DNA of 64,000 bases from Apostichopus japonicus. Taxonomy: Eukaryota > Echinodermata > Holothuroidea > Aspidochirotida > Stichopodidae. Location of the stretch: positions 2,490,499-2,554,498 of the forward strand of contig NC_092565.1 of the NCBI RefSeq assembly GCF_037975245.1, written 5' to 3'. How positions within the stretch are numbered: the first letter of the stretch is position 1; the number at the start of each line of letters is the position of its first letter. Below, one piece after another: positions 38,901 through 53,900 of the stretch. A program made the position numbers and the translations under genes. The notes under the pieces are model-generated. The model made no database searches and was not told the origin of the DNA. It was given only the letters and a program-made list of their open reading frames with translations.

Positions 38901-41900
38901 AAACAGAACAAATGTCAACCTATGGAGTCAGTAATGCTCAAGATCCATACAGAAACATGGGAGAAAACACAAACACACACACACACTATTAGTACTGTAA
39001 AGGGTTCAGTTGCCATCAAAACCACAAAATCTGGATACTGATTAGTGGACAGACAAAAAAACCCAATTGAGAACTTTACTCACTGTTATTGTTGATTATC
39101 TATTCATAGTACCTGTAATACACTTGGTGCTTTAACTGGATGATGACCGGAAGATAATATACACGCTGATAAAATATACACAGATACTCTAGCAGCTTTA
39201 AACAAAGTTAAGAAAGTTACTTTACCTCAAGGTTGACAACTTCATCAAAGAGTTCTGCAGGACTGGCATTAAAATTGAAGAAAAACACCTGCAAAACAGA
39301 GGGAAGAAATACAACACTATTTAGGAACATTAAAGAAAACATGGTATTTCCAATCATATGAAGGCTTAGTGACTCTTTGACAGGTTTCAAATGAGACTAA
39401 AGTAAAACTGGAGACAAGATTCTCACTTTTGACTTCTGTTGACCTCCACAAGCAACAACTTTAACAAGCTTTAAAATGACTTACTAATTTAATTTCTAAG
39501 ACAGAAAACTGATTTGCTTCATAGAGAGCTGCATCATAATTATGCATTGATCAGATTCATCTGCTCAAAAAGCTTGATCTTATTGACTTTCTTTCATGGA
39601 TTAATTCTTTTTTTTCAAAGCATTCACTTCAGCCTGGCACATCTGGATGCCTCAACCTACTTGAGAAGATTCATAGAATGTAAGAAGTGTAAAAATGCAC
39701 ACAAAAGCATCAACTTAAAGGGTTCTGATGAATCCAGATATACATGCACATGTATGCATCAACCTGCAGAATTCTAAGGCACATGCAGTCATCAACTTGT
39801 CCTTCCACATTCAAAAGTCAAGTTATTTACCAAGAATTGTAGTAATATAAAATATAATACTTTGAATAAATGCAGGCACCTGCATGTAACTATATCCACA
39901 TGCTAACCTAGTATCCTGTGTAAGGGTGTAACTACAGGAAGTTAGTACCATGCTTTCATGTGTTGTTTTTTCCAATGTAAGAAATCCAATTCTTGATAGG
40001 GGCCAGTGACTAAAGCCTAAAACAGCTTTTAGTGCTAAAGCTAAAACTAAACAGTAATAGGACAGGAATATAAAGTATTTAACCCTGATATATATCTGAT
40101 TGAAGAGAGAGATGTATGGTTAGTGGATTAACAGAACATAAAATTGTTATAAGGGCCAGGACTGGCCAGTCTGGATGTAACCTACGTCATTCCAATAAGG
40201 GCCATGACAGGTCAGTGTGGATGTAACCTCCCTCATCCCAATAAGGGCCATGACTGGCCAGTCTGGATGTAACCTCCCTCATCCCAATAAGGGCCAGGAC
40301 TAGCCAGTCTGGATGTAACCTCCCTCATTTCAATAAGGGCCAGGACTAGCCAGTCTGGATGTAACCTCCCTCATTTCAATAAGGGCCAGGACTGGCCAGT
40401 GTGGATGTAACCTCCCTCATCCCAATAAGGGCCAGGACTAGCCAGTCTGGATGTAACCTCCCTCATTTCAATATGGGCCAGGACTGGCTAGTCTGGATGT
40501 AACCTACGTCATCCCAATAAGGGCCATGACTGGCCAGTGAGGGTGTTACCTACCTCATCCCAATAAGGGCCAGGACTAGCCAGTCTGGATGTAACCTCCC
40601 TCATTTCAATAAGGGCCAGGGCTGGCCAGTGTGGATGTAACCTCCCTCATCCCAATAAGGGCCAGGACTAGCCAGTCTGGATGTAACCTCCCTCATTTCA
40701 ATATGGGCCAGGACTGGCTAGTCTGGATGTAACCTACGTCATCCCAATAAGGGCCATGACTGGCCAGTGAGGGTGTTACCTACCTCATCCCAATAAGGGC
40801 TGTTGGTTGACTTCTTGACTCTTGTCATCTTCGTCTGATTGGACACAGTGACCTTACACACTGGGTGGACGTTACCTCCCCCCAACTGTCTGGCTTGCCA
40901 AATTTTGATACGGACTTGGAAGTCTTGAGGTTTCTTGGAAAGCTGCGAACGCCTCTTTTTCTTCTTCCTGCGAGAAAACCAAATCAGAGTGACATTTCTT
41001 CAGGCAGTTAAAATAAATTAAACTCAACATTCAATGAAGTAGCTAAATTTTAAGACATGGGTTAAACACGCAAACAGAGATGCCAACCTCTTGACACAAA
41101 AAAACAGACTGAATATCCTAAAATATCAGATTTTGGAGAGGAAAATCAGATTTTCACGGAAACTTGACACTACCACTGGCCTGGGGCCAGTAAAATGTCA
41201 GAAAAATGTTTTACTGGTAAGAACGGGCAAGTAAAATGTTTGCTTTATCATTAACATTTAATGAGAAAATTGTAAAGCTGCCGATTCCGCGTATTTCCCG
41301 GCCATGTAGGCTCGTTGTTCAACGTGTTTGTCAGGGTTTGGGGGGTTACTTGTACATGTTTCTATGCGATTCCGCTTCCTTTTTTTTTGTTTTGAAAGAT
41401 GACAAATCGTATTTTCAAGAGGCAATATCGTATTATCATATTTCACATTTTTTATAGTACTAAATACAATAAAATCGTACTGGTTGGCATCTCTGCACAA
41501 AGAGAGAATTTTACTTCCCTCGATTGAGCAATGACAAAATGTCACGTTATCCAAATTTGTGTCTATGTTGACTGGGAGACAGGTAAGAGAGGAGCGAAGT
41601 AAATTTTCACATTATCCAAGCTTTGAAACAAATCAGTCTTCAATGGAACACGGAACAAACAACCTTCTAACCTTTTGCTGAAGATGCTACTAGTATTGAA
41701 AATTATTTACTTACTTCTGTGAGTCTCTTGTGGTCAGAGAACAATGTTACATTTTAAGGTTAATTTATGCATAAATTCTTGACCACCTACTGTATATTAC
41801 ACAAACAAAATGCCAGATAGAAAGTACTCTTTTTGAAGAAGGAAAAGACTTTTTCAAAGGAAATATCTTCAAACATGAATGTACAGTTACCAGTTTTTTG

Positions 41901-44900
41901 AAGTCTTAGTGATTTTTTTTTCATTTTTTTAGATATCATGTTTTCAAGGTTTCAAGCTTCCTACCACTTTGAACCTGAAATGAACTTTCACCTACACCAA
42001 AAACTCTAAATGGTTTAGAGATCCTTAATACACAATGTACCTTGAATACATACTTTGTCCAAGTTTACATTTCTTCAAATATGTCGATTTCATGATTGTC
42101 ATATTCTGCTTTCTGCTGACCTCCAATGGCCTTTGACCCACAAAAATGATAAGAGCCTTATACTTCAAAAATTAAAACCTGATAACACCATGTGCAGGTG
42201 AGAGAAAACGTACTTCATGCTGCCAATACTACGTCCTGCTCCTCCTGCATCTCCTCCCTCCTCTAACTCTTCCTCTTCTTCCTCATCTTCCTCATCATCT
42301 CCATCGTCTCCATCTCCAGCACCAGGAGCAGAACTAACGTCAGCTGCCTTTTCTGAGGGGTCAGAAACAAGAAGCCAGTTAGCTCTGTGATTCCTGGTCA
42401 CATAATTTGCTCAAATTCAAAATAACTATCTGAATAATGTAGAGCAAGTGAGTTTCATTTGCCCAAGAATTAAGTTACAACCAGAAAAGATCAGAGAATT
42501 GATGCTAGTTCAAGACTTAAACGATGAGTTACCAGAGAATGTGGCAATAAAGAATCAACAGATCTATGATAATCTATGCAATAGAGCTACACTATTGCAA
42601 AATAGACTGCCAGAGTTTCCCATTAATGTAAAGCTGAGATTTTCATTAATTCAATCATTTTCTGACAGTCTCTAAACATCACTTTCCTTAGCCTTCTTCA
42701 TGTCTACCTACTGTACAGTACTGGTCCCATGTAATGTAATATTAAGTAATGTAATGTAATGGGTGGAATGCAATCATCCCAGTTATGGCTCTCATTTCTT
42801 TTTGTATAGGATTGCAAGTGTCGAGATCATTGTGAAAACTTGAGACAGTGTTCCACGCAATGTACGCGCTACAGTAGGTCTATTCATCTGCGCAGTCGTG
42901 AAGAGACCATTGTTTGGTCGGTGCAAGCAATACCACGTTAATGCTATTCACCTAGTCACAAAAGAAATTCAATCGCAGTGCAAAAATGACACAATCTGAC
43001 AAAAAAGCTGGAACTGACAATCCTAAAGAAGAATTAATAACTTGTATGTCGTATGTCATGCCGCTTCGTGATAAAAGCGTGACAAAGTGACAACTTTACT
43101 CTGAACTGTATGATATGGCTGCAGTACAATCCAGCATACCGCTGTATACTAAAAGTAACATTACCAAGAAAGCTCTCTGTGCATGGAATATAGAGAGTTG
43201 CAAAGAATTTTTCCGACAGCTTGTACTTTCTGTCGACGGACCACGGTAGCCGATCAGATATTATGATTTGAATGTATGAAGCTGAGAGAGCATAGATAGT
43301 CTCTCTTCATTGGCTGAAATATTCAAAGACAAGCTCAGCTGAAAAACATGTCGGCATAAGAGTGTTCCCATTCTGCCCAACCAAAGATCAGACAGTAGGC
43401 TCCCCAAAGGAATGAGTAAAGAAACTAACCATTTATAATGACAACAATGATCATTGATCATCTTCAGTTGTCAGTTTTTTGCTCTAATGTTTTTAGTTTT
43501 TTTAATCCTGAGGACTTGCCTTGCCATGTGCCACAGTAGTTAAGGGAGCAGTCATGTTTGGTAACACAATATGTATTGCATATTTAACCAATCATGGGAG
43601 TAGTGCATGGCTTATACACTGGGATATCAAACGACATTAGACATTCTTATGTTGTACCAAGTCTGCCACATGTTCTAATTCATGTATTGCAGATTGAAAA
43701 CATTGATAAAACAAAAATCAAATTTGAGTATAACATTTTATTTTCCTGGCAAATATGACTTGTTTTTATGAGAGCAACAGAATTCTTTTTCTTTAAACTT
43801 CCTGCAAAGAAAATATGGGACGGATGAAAAGTTAAAACAACGTACAGAATCTACCAAACAAATGTATTAGGCTACGTGATGGACATTTCTTATTCATTCC
43901 TATTCTCTTTTCATTTTGCATCTGGTCTTTTCTTATATCATTTCTACGAAAAATGATGTGTTTTTTTTCATTCATTCATTTTGTCTGTCTGTCTGTGTGC
44001 GTGCGTTTGTGTGTATTTTTATCTTGCAAGGTTGTAATTAAATGGAGCAGCACATGATAACAGGCATGCGTGTGTCAATGGTGTAATATATAAATTTTCT
44101 ACTTATATTGTGCAGTTTAGGAATAAAGAACATGCTGATTGCAATCCTTTAGAATTCCTCGCACTTGAGCATCTTAAATGCGGTGATCACATTCCGAGCA
44201 CTAAGGTAATTTTGGATCGGTACTGTAATGCTGTAGTTAAGTTAAGTGGTTGGAATCAACCAAAGTGTCCTCCTGATCTGACATGTTGTATGTGTAGCTT
44301 GCCAATGCTGTTAATTCAAAGTCAGTTAATGCGACACCCAACAAATGCCTTAGGAACCATGTATTCATTAATGGGAAGACATATTTCACTTGTGAGGAGG
44401 TTATGCTTATACCGTTTCTAACCTCTCTTGCCCTTTAAATGACCTTTGCCAAAAGTTGTAGAAAGTTGCAGATGGTACACCATGCACTAACACTGTCCCA
44501 GGCATGCTTCTAGAGTTATACAGAATGTTTGACCTTTTACTCCACCAACCTTATATATTTACTAGCTGAGGTGTAACACACCCACACAGACACTCCCCTA
44601 CACCTACTCGACTGCATGTTAAGTACCCAAAGACTGTTTGAGCAATGAAATATTTACCTATTGAATCCTTGTCACTACCTAAATTCTGGTTTAGAACATA
44701 GTAATGTATACCGTCTACTAAAAGTGCTAGAATATTTACAGGAACATCAATGTAGGAATCCGTCCTTGTCACCTACAAAGATTCAACATTGTCAGTCTAA
44801 TAATTTGGTCTTAACATGCATCACATCATTGTAGCTTATCTAAAGTGAAGACTATTCCTTGTTTTCGCTACTGCACCCCAGAAATGATGACGATACTTGT

Positions 44901-47900
44901 CTGGTCTTTTACAATCTCAACAAAACCAAATGTATCCTCAAAGACACAAGGTCTGTATTGCTGTACTTCTGCTTTATGGTCAATTAAACATACCACAAGA
45001 CATTTAAGACCAAACTTACTAGCTTTGATTGGCCCTTCTGCTCCTGGTGGCGGGCTGTAATTTATCTGAAGGACGAGTTCACCCTGTCAATGAAACAGAA
45101 GTTATCATCAAACATACTGTGACCATTCTGACAGAAACCATAAAGCCAAACAAATGCTCTTCACTCAGTGAATAGTAACTGGTTCACTTCTATTCCTCTC
45201 TCATCATTTATGATAACCCTCAACTGCCCATGGCAAAACCACTAACAGAATTGGTCAGGTGTCTTACATTTATCAGAGATATTACCATCAGCACACTACT
45301 CTTCAAAGCAATATATATGTTGAAATACAGTACCTGCCACAGATTACAGCGTTGAAAGGTCCATGGTCTATACCAGCTTGGAATGTATTTCCATTAGGGT
45401 CGCCTTCATCAAAATCTTATTCTAGTCATAACATGTCATTGCCAACAACCTCAGCTATGCCAACAGACTGGTCTACAAAACTAATGATTGAACTTTAAGG
45501 AACAGACTTATTGGGATTCAGTCTTTTAAAACCAACATATCTAATGATGTACATCTATATTGTCACAGCAATGTTCTCTGACAACAGGATGTGTAGCAGT
45601 AGTTGCTAATGGTAGACTATTAGGTCAGAGAATTAGTGGTACAGAACAGTGAGACAGTACTAATGTAGGCACATGAGAGTGAACATGATGAGTGGGAGGC
45701 AAGTAATAGGAATGTTTATAAACTAACATTACTTTCCCATGTGGACATTGACAAAATTGAAGATGCAGTACCAGCACTAGGATTCCATGTCCCCAGTTAC
45801 TCATACTGCTATGAACACCTATTATTCTATTCCCCTTCCTCAAGCCACACATGCCCCATCTCCGCCCCCTGTACCATCCACATTCCCTGCCCCACCCCCA
45901 GTCCCCACCCCCACCCTAATCAGCTGTGGCATTGTGTATACTTACAGTGGTTGGTCTGCCACTCTTATCTTGTAATTTGATGGTGGGGTTAGCCGATTTG
46001 TTCTTTCCAGCGACAGCACTCAACGAAAAGGTGTATTTACCGACAAGTCTGTGAACGACAGAGAAGGAAGGAGGTAGAACTTTATTCACTTTAAGCAAAT
46101 CATTAAAGAATATTTTATAGTGCAACTGAAGACATTTTATGTCACATTATGTCCTGTTGAAGAGGCCATATTATGGAATTGTATCCTTGCATGCTTGATT
46201 TGGACATTTTTCCAGCATTGCTTTTGAATACAATATTTAATGAGTGCCAATTATTAGCTACAAAATTAATAAGCATTTTGCAGCACACTGTCCTTTAGTG
46301 ACAGTTAACACATACACATTGTCCTCTTACTGTGTGTATCTCAAGGATGTGGACTCTGATAGTAATCAGGGCAATGGGCACACAAGAACAAATTCCAAGG
46401 ATCTTGAGCAAATTACAAATTGTAAACAGGTCAACAAACTGATGATCTCAACTTCGGACTAGATGTAGGTAATTTGTCAATAACTTGTCCTCTATATATA
46501 CTGCACACCAAACTCGAGTGGTAGCGTCCATATGAGTTCTATGGAGCCGGGTACAGTACTACTATCTTGAGTGGTAGTATCCATATGAGTTCTAAGGAGT
46601 CGGGTACAGTGTACAATCTCCAGTGATAGTTTGCTGCAATATAGTTATTTATGGTCAAGTTCTGTGACATTGCTTGTTGTACATGTTATAACACATTGAA
46701 ATATCGCAGTCTTTCCTGCAATTTTATATTTATTTATGGTCCTGTTCTGTATTACTTGTAGTACCTCCAGTTAATACACACTTAACTACTGTAGGTACTA
46801 CATGATTGTAATGTCAGTACAAGACACTCTCGTAGCATACTGTACACCAGATGGTAGAAAGCAAACATTATAAAGCCATATAATATATTAAACATTCCAT
46901 ATAATAGATCACCTGAAGCAGCTGTAATAAAATCTTCTACTGGTACTATTGTCAACAGGTTGCAACATATTACTACTTTTATGTGATTCCTTCATGTTCC
47001 ATTGAATTAGTTTATGCAAAAACCGTATGTCCCAGGAGAGTTACAGTACAATTAAGCCAAAGCAGAATTCCACTTAAATACCATCAATTGCCATAATGAT
47101 GGTTGTTATCCTATATATCTTTCCTCCCATTAGATGATTTCAATGTCATAAAGTTTGTTTCATAGGAAAGAATGTGGTTTCATATTCCCAGTAAGACAAC
47201 TTAGAAATAAGGAAATATTAACGAACATTACAGTATGAGTTTATAATAGAAACAACATAAAGTGAATTCAGAAATGTTCTCTTTTCATTGGCAATGTACA
47301 TTCACACTAATTGCTACTGGAAGTTTACTCTAAATACCTTTTGATAAAAGATCTTAAAACTACTTACATGCATCAGAATGTAAAACAGACACATTTCAGA
47401 TTCATCATCTTTACATACAAATAAGAGATTTATTAATTAAAATTATGTTTTGTTTTAATGTTTTACTTAAAATGTTTTACTTTAAAATGTAATGTTTTTT
47501 GTTCTTTTAATTTACAGTAATGTTTTACTATAAAACCTCACCTCACATCAAATCAAAATATGGTTGATTCAATATAACCTATTTTGAATAGTTAACCTTC
47601 TGTTATTTCAGGAAGTAGATCACCACAGATAGTCTGTAATTTCATCACGGCACATGTCATTCAATAGTAACATATGATAATCAGTTTATCGATTTATCCT
47701 TCCAGTGGGATGCATATGGATCTACTATGTTAACAATGTTTCGGATTTTGACAGATGAGCTCTACAAAATTCAATGAGTTTCGTGCAAATATCCAAGCAG
47801 TTATTACATGTCGACTATATTAAACGTTTTCTTTCATTCTTTATCCTCTGTTCACCTTAAATGAGCTTGGATCTAAATGAAAACAATGGGTTTCTCTTAC

Positions 47901-50900
47901 TCATTATTCTTTAAGATGATTATACATAGCAAGCAAAAATATACCCAAGCTTTCCTTAAAATGTACAGTAGGTATTAAACCTATGTTTACAAGATTTTTA
48001 GACTTTGACCTCTACTGACCACAAACCATCAATCTTCTTTACCAATTCCATTATGTTGGTTACCCTGTAGGTCTACATACCTAGTACCAATCTAAGTTCA
48101 ACCAATCAAAACTTTTTGAGTTATTGTGTTTATAAGGTTTTCAGACCTTGACCTCAGTTGACCTCAAATGATCACTGATCTACACCAATTTTCAAAACTT
48201 GTATTCACCAAGCTGGATCTACATTACCAAATAGGAACTTTAAGCTGCATTTTTGAATGCAAACAATTTCAAAATAAATTTCAAAAAAAATCTGGTGAGT
48301 GTAACATTTGCACCCACATGAGCTCAACTGAGGGATGGGGGAGATGGAAGATGGTGCAGAAGGAGGAGGTGTTTAGGTGGGAAGGAAGGCTGAGAAGGCG
48401 TCAACTTTTGCCATCGAGGTCATAACAGCTTTTTGCCATCGATGCCATTTGTTATGCCAAGCCCAGAATCAATAATATGGCATATGTGCCAAAGCACTGA
48501 TATTTTTGATGTACACAGTTCTGCATTGTCTGTGATAAATGTTTATGTTGCTGTGATTATCACAGTTCCAGAATATATTAAAGTTGTAGCTTTAAAATAA
48601 TTAATACTGATGTAGGAAAAAATGTAGGAGTGGGAATAAGATCAGTCTCAGCCTTCCTTCCCACCTACAGTAAACACCCCCATCTCCTGCACCATCTCCC
48701 ATCTCCTGCACCATCTCCTGCACCATCTCCCATCTCCTGCACCATCTCCCATCTCCTGCACCATCTCTCATCCCCTCCCCCACCCCTCATCTTTTTGTAC
48801 TCTTTTAAAGAGAATGACATAGATTTATGTTTTCACTGATTACTTGGTTATTTACTGAAGCCCCCCTCCCCCTTTCCCTCCAACCATCCCTCCCCTCCCT
48901 ACAAAATGGAAAAGCAAAATGAGTCATTTCTTGCAATTTGAAGCTTACATTGTGCAAAACATCTTTTCCAACACTGACACAATCATAATCAATTATGTAG
49001 CAATTAGTGTGGATGCTGATTTCTTTAATACTTTGCAACATGTTTTTATGCAAACAGAGCTTCACCAGGGAGCTGTTATGGAACTCCCTGGCTTCACCTT
49101 GCCAGAATATGTGCCTGAGTATTTGATATCTACAGGGTACTGCACCATATTATGAACAATGCATACATATTAGGCCCATTCATTACATATGTATGTACAG
49201 TGTATAGTACAGTACAGTTGGATTAATCGCACTGTTAAGTAGCAGTCATCTTTCCTGCTCCATGCATGGACTAACACCAACAATAGGCTAGATTTATTGT
49301 AGGTCACTAGTAGTAGGTGTAATGGCCTAGTAGACGACTCCCATACTCAAGTGTGCATAGACTGTTAAAGAAATGAATTGGACTAGATACTACAGTATTG
49401 TACACATATCATACTGTAATCAATGTAATTACAACAGTAATATCATTACCAGCCTATGCATTAAGTGTCACAAAGGAACTACATTCAGGATTCCTTGTAC
49501 AGCCTCTATACACATATTATAGTGCATACACTGCTTGCTGTGAATGTGAGTCAGAAATCCACACAGGGAACAACAATTAAGTCTCTAACCAACAATGAAA
49601 GCAGAAACTTACCTGCAGTTTTTAACAAGAGCATCAATGACGCAGTATCTCAATACTGGAAGTTTTAATTTTGATTCCTAATTTCAAATCTTTGCTCCGT
49701 CTCTACAATTATCAATATCAATCATGGTACAACAAATATATAACTTGCATTTTTGCTACTTTGCCACGAATAGTCTCTGCAGGTTACACTTTATCCTGCT
49801 AGTCTTGCCTTTAGCGCTAATTGCCTGTTAGTCAAAAGAACGACGTTGCAAGGTTTAGTAATGTCATAGAATATTTAAGAACTTGTTTTTATGTGGTATC
49901 CTTCATCTTGGGTCAGTCTCTGTTGGACTTTTTGGTCATATAGTTTGACGTCAATGACAACGGCCAAATTAGAAGAGGCAAACAACTCGACCATATTCTT
50001 GATGCCTGCCTTGAGAGCTAGGCCTATTGACCTACTGTATGTTACTGTAGACTGTAGTGGTGACTACCATCAAAACTGTGGTCACTTCTAGATACCAAAA
50101 CAACCCACGTTTTTCCATCTCAATTTTTCTTACATGAAGATTTCATGGATTTATGACTTGGAAAAAATAATGTAAAAGAAGATTACAAGTTTTTATATGC
50201 AAGTGATGGGTGGCCTCCTCCTCCCCTAATAGCCACCTCAGTTCCTCTCCAGTTTGTTATTTTATTTTAATTCTTTGTACATTTGATGTCAAACATTACA
50301 GGTTCAAAAGAAAGCTAAACATATTTCTTATAATCTTATACATCTTATATCCTTATAAATAAAACATAACCTTATACAATTTTTATAGTCTTATAAAAGT
50401 TGTGATGCTATGGCCGGCTCCTCTTTTATACGTACCCATCAACAAACTTACCCTGGTCCTTCCTAGGAAAAGCTGTCTGAACACCAGTACAATGCTAATG
50501 TGGCTATCACTGAAAGCCTAATATGCCTAGCCTAGGCCTATATATATTTTTTTTAAATGCACTAGGCCTACAGTAAGTAGCCTTCAGAAATACAAGAATG
50601 TGTATACATAATTATACAAAATACATGAAGGGCAATCAAACAAACTTATCATGGCCCTTGCTCTGAAAAGCTACCTGAACACCAGTACTATCCTTAAATG
50701 GATGTTACAAAAACGAAGGCCTAATATAAATTAAATGCACTACGTAGAATTCAGCAGTACAGAATTTGTATATGTAATTAGCATGCAATACACTACACCT
50801 CAGGTACCTAACTACAGTAGCCTACAGACAATTGGTCGCGAGGGTAGCCATTTTCGTATATCTAACATGTAGCTGCCATGAGTCATAGCCAATCTGCTAC

Positions 50901-53900
50901 AAAACAGACTTGGGGGCGGGGCTTAATCATCAAAAACGGTCCTTTTTACTAAAAGTAGGGGCGGCAGCTCAGTATTGTTTTAAGAAAGAAAAATCATTTA
51001 AACATCAAATAAAGCAAATAAAAGCCATTAAATGTCATAATACAGCTAGTAAAATTCTTATTAATACCTACCTGTAAACAACAAATGAAAGTTTAAAATG
51101 TTAATAAAATATATAATACATAGGACCCTATTTTAGACGATACCACTGTTGACAGACAATTCTATTCTATTCTCTTTCATAAAACATAGGTTTTGGAGCG
51201 TGTGCAAAAATGGGTTGTTTAAACTGTATTTCGGTCCAAATTGGCCCGATTTGGACATAAATCGGTGAAAAAGTCATAGAATGAGATAAAATTCTTGAAT
51301 AAAAAATAGTAACTTTTGTTGGCCTATATGATATATGCTTGCTCTGAAAATTCCAGAGAAAAAGAACTTTATATGAAGACGCTGAAATTTTTTTAAGAGA
51401 AGAGAGAGTCCCACTTACTGTTACAATATCTCTATACATGTAATGTATTGAGATAAAAATTGGCTGCTTAAATGTTGGAAGAAAATTTGGAGACAAAGAC
51501 AAGGGTAAACTTGCTTGTAACTTTATCAAATACTGTTTACCATTTACTATGTCAGACAATTTCCCTGAATAACTGAACAATAAGGTCAGAAGAAACATGA
51601 AAATTTAGGAGATTTTGACAGAAGGTAATTATTACTGCGGTACATGAATGTATATTAGTACTTTATTTAGCCACTGAACTCTTAACACAGAGAACATAAA
51701 CATAATTGTGAAACCAACAATACTGTACCTATTGTTTCCATGAAAACGATGGTTAAAAATAAATAGTGTATACAATGGAGACTTCCTCCAATGATCATTT
51801 CTTGTCGAGGATGTAACAAGGTGCCCTAATGTTATGATTTCTTTGTACATGAATATGATAGCCTATAGCCCAAACATTGCAATCTTAGTAAACAGTAATG
51901 TTGAGATGGAACAACATGCTCTATGTTCAATGAGTACGGAAGATGCAAGACCTGGCAGGAGGACAACTTACAAATCAAATTAAAGAAAGCACTCTTGAAT
52001 AATTTTATCTAAAAAATTATTGACACTCAAGTATCTCAGCTGATTATTCTTGTTTTCATTTGTTGTTGAACAAATCACTTCCAGGATTAAAATTTGTTTG
52101 GATCTTTTGACGAGACAAAAACCACAGTTATTACTGATGAATTGCATACATTAATCATCCATACAGATGAGGCAAACATATGGTAGTTGCCAAGGAAGGT
52201 ATTAATTAGTGACTCAGTGACCAATTTCAACACAGTCAACACTAGTTTGTTTTGCCTCACAACTAGGTCAACCCCTGTTAACAAACAGCACACAAAGGAG
52301 CGATACTATGAACTAAAGCAGAGACCAATAGATTAACTTACTACCAACTTTACAGGTTTTCCATTCCCGATATCTAGAACTTATTTCCGAAAATATGAAA
52401 AGGGAATGAATCTGGTCCGATTGTCAAACTGATTATTTGTCAGACACTACAATATGCAAATCTAGTTATGCATACGGAAGGACTTTTAGATTTGCATATC
52501 TCTTTAAGCATTTAATATCCTTCAACACAGCAAGTTGGTAAATTGACATTAGGTGACCAAACTTTGCTTGTCCCAACACAGAGCATAAACATATAAAGTC
52601 ACTTAATGAACAAACACCACTATGAAACAGGTGTTGGTGCTTAAAGGTAAACTAGATGAACCCATAGTTCAGCATGAGTAAACTTTCCTCACCTGTCTTT
52701 ACCAATTTTCTCACTGTCCTTGACAACGATCTCTATGGAATCCGATGAGCTCAACGCTTTGCCACCAAGGTCAAACTCCAATTTCTATAATATCAAAAGA
52801 AATAAAACAAACTACAATTTAACAGATAAGTGACTACTGAAATAAAAAACATTGTGCATATGTACTGCATTATATTCACAAAATCACACACAAACTGTAA
52901 TACACTATCTTATAGAAACAAAATTTAAATTTTTGCAGTATACAGTAATACCATTGAAAGTAGTATTGCCTGGCTACTACTGTATATGGCCAAAAATATA
53001 ATGAAACTTTACCCTACTTAACAGAATATAATCCACCCATGATCAGCTTGTTCAGCAGAAAGTCAATTGGGAGCTCATTCTAGATATAAAAAGATGCCCA
53101 CCAAATTTTGAGGTATGTATTACTTTACATCAAATGCACAAGTTTACTGTAAACGTCAAATAAAGAAGTTCATATTTAGACCAAATCTTACTGCCAAGGG
53201 TTAAATTGTAAATCATGAGTAAATTTTCTGCACCATTGTTTATTACCCACTAAAATTGGATACTTCCAATATTCTGTACGACATTGTATTCATTCATAAT
53301 ATAGACCCCCTTACCCAAAGGACGATATTTCTACATAGTCTGTGAAAAAGATACAAATATTGTAAAACTGAGAAAGGAAATGAAAATGAAATTGAAAACC
53401 ATATTTGAGGGTAGGTTGATTCTAATTCTTCATAACAATAAAGTTAAGGTTACATCTCTTTGTTGAGCCACAATGAAGCTGGGGAATCTTATTGCCCTGT
53501 AACACAACAGTATACAAGAGGTATTTCTATACTGTACTTGGTATCAATCCCAGAGAAACCAGACAAGACAACCGTATCATTTTACGTGTGTTTTGGTTAA
53601 AAGACCACTCTTTGCAGTTGATTTTTGTTATGCACTACTAACAAGGAGAAATTAATTCAAATAATGGGAAGTCTATGTATCAACGTTAAAGGTTCCTAAA
53701 TGGAGATGCATACCCAACCATAACCATTAGTCTATAGCATCCCTTCTTCAACAGTCAATGTACAAGTCCCAATTGATCACACCGCAGAGTTTTCTAATAG
53801 CATTAACACCCTTTCTCCCACACCCATCTCCACCCACCTTCCCCTGCCCCCACAAAACATGAAAAAAAAAATTAAGTGCAGTCCAATAGGAATACCAGCT

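Larger units (their letters stand above)
42353..45019. other. Intron between exons 4 and 5
   Basis: Non-coding for the ferlin. It holds the repeat copy above, two plus-strand degenerate open frames (42986-43249 and 44110-44421) and short TTCA/TCTG/TGCG microsatellites near 43970-44005. Confidence 0.5.
46049..52692. other. 6.6-kb intron between exons 2 and 3
   Basis: No exon recognised. Contents seen: a two-copy ~54-bp repeat (46514-46612), a TGACCT-type repeat (47860-48240), a CACCATCTCC-rich patch (48673-48772), a diverged duplication around CTGAACACCAGTAC (50447 and 50642), a GC-box/CCAAT patch (50831-50922) and an unassigned 143-codon minus-strand frame (51167-51598). Confidence 0.5.

Noticed and set aside
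44643-44765. Possible ferlin exon (minus strand, [19 protein letters not shown]...)
   Set aside because: It has an acceptor-like start, but exons 4 and 5 join perfectly without it, and inclusion in the required phase hits a stop codon.
51167-51598. 143-codon minus-strand frame as a gene
   Set aside because: No recognised domain, biased hydrophobic/Ser composition, within a ferlin intron; could be part of a dispersed repeat but I cannot show it.
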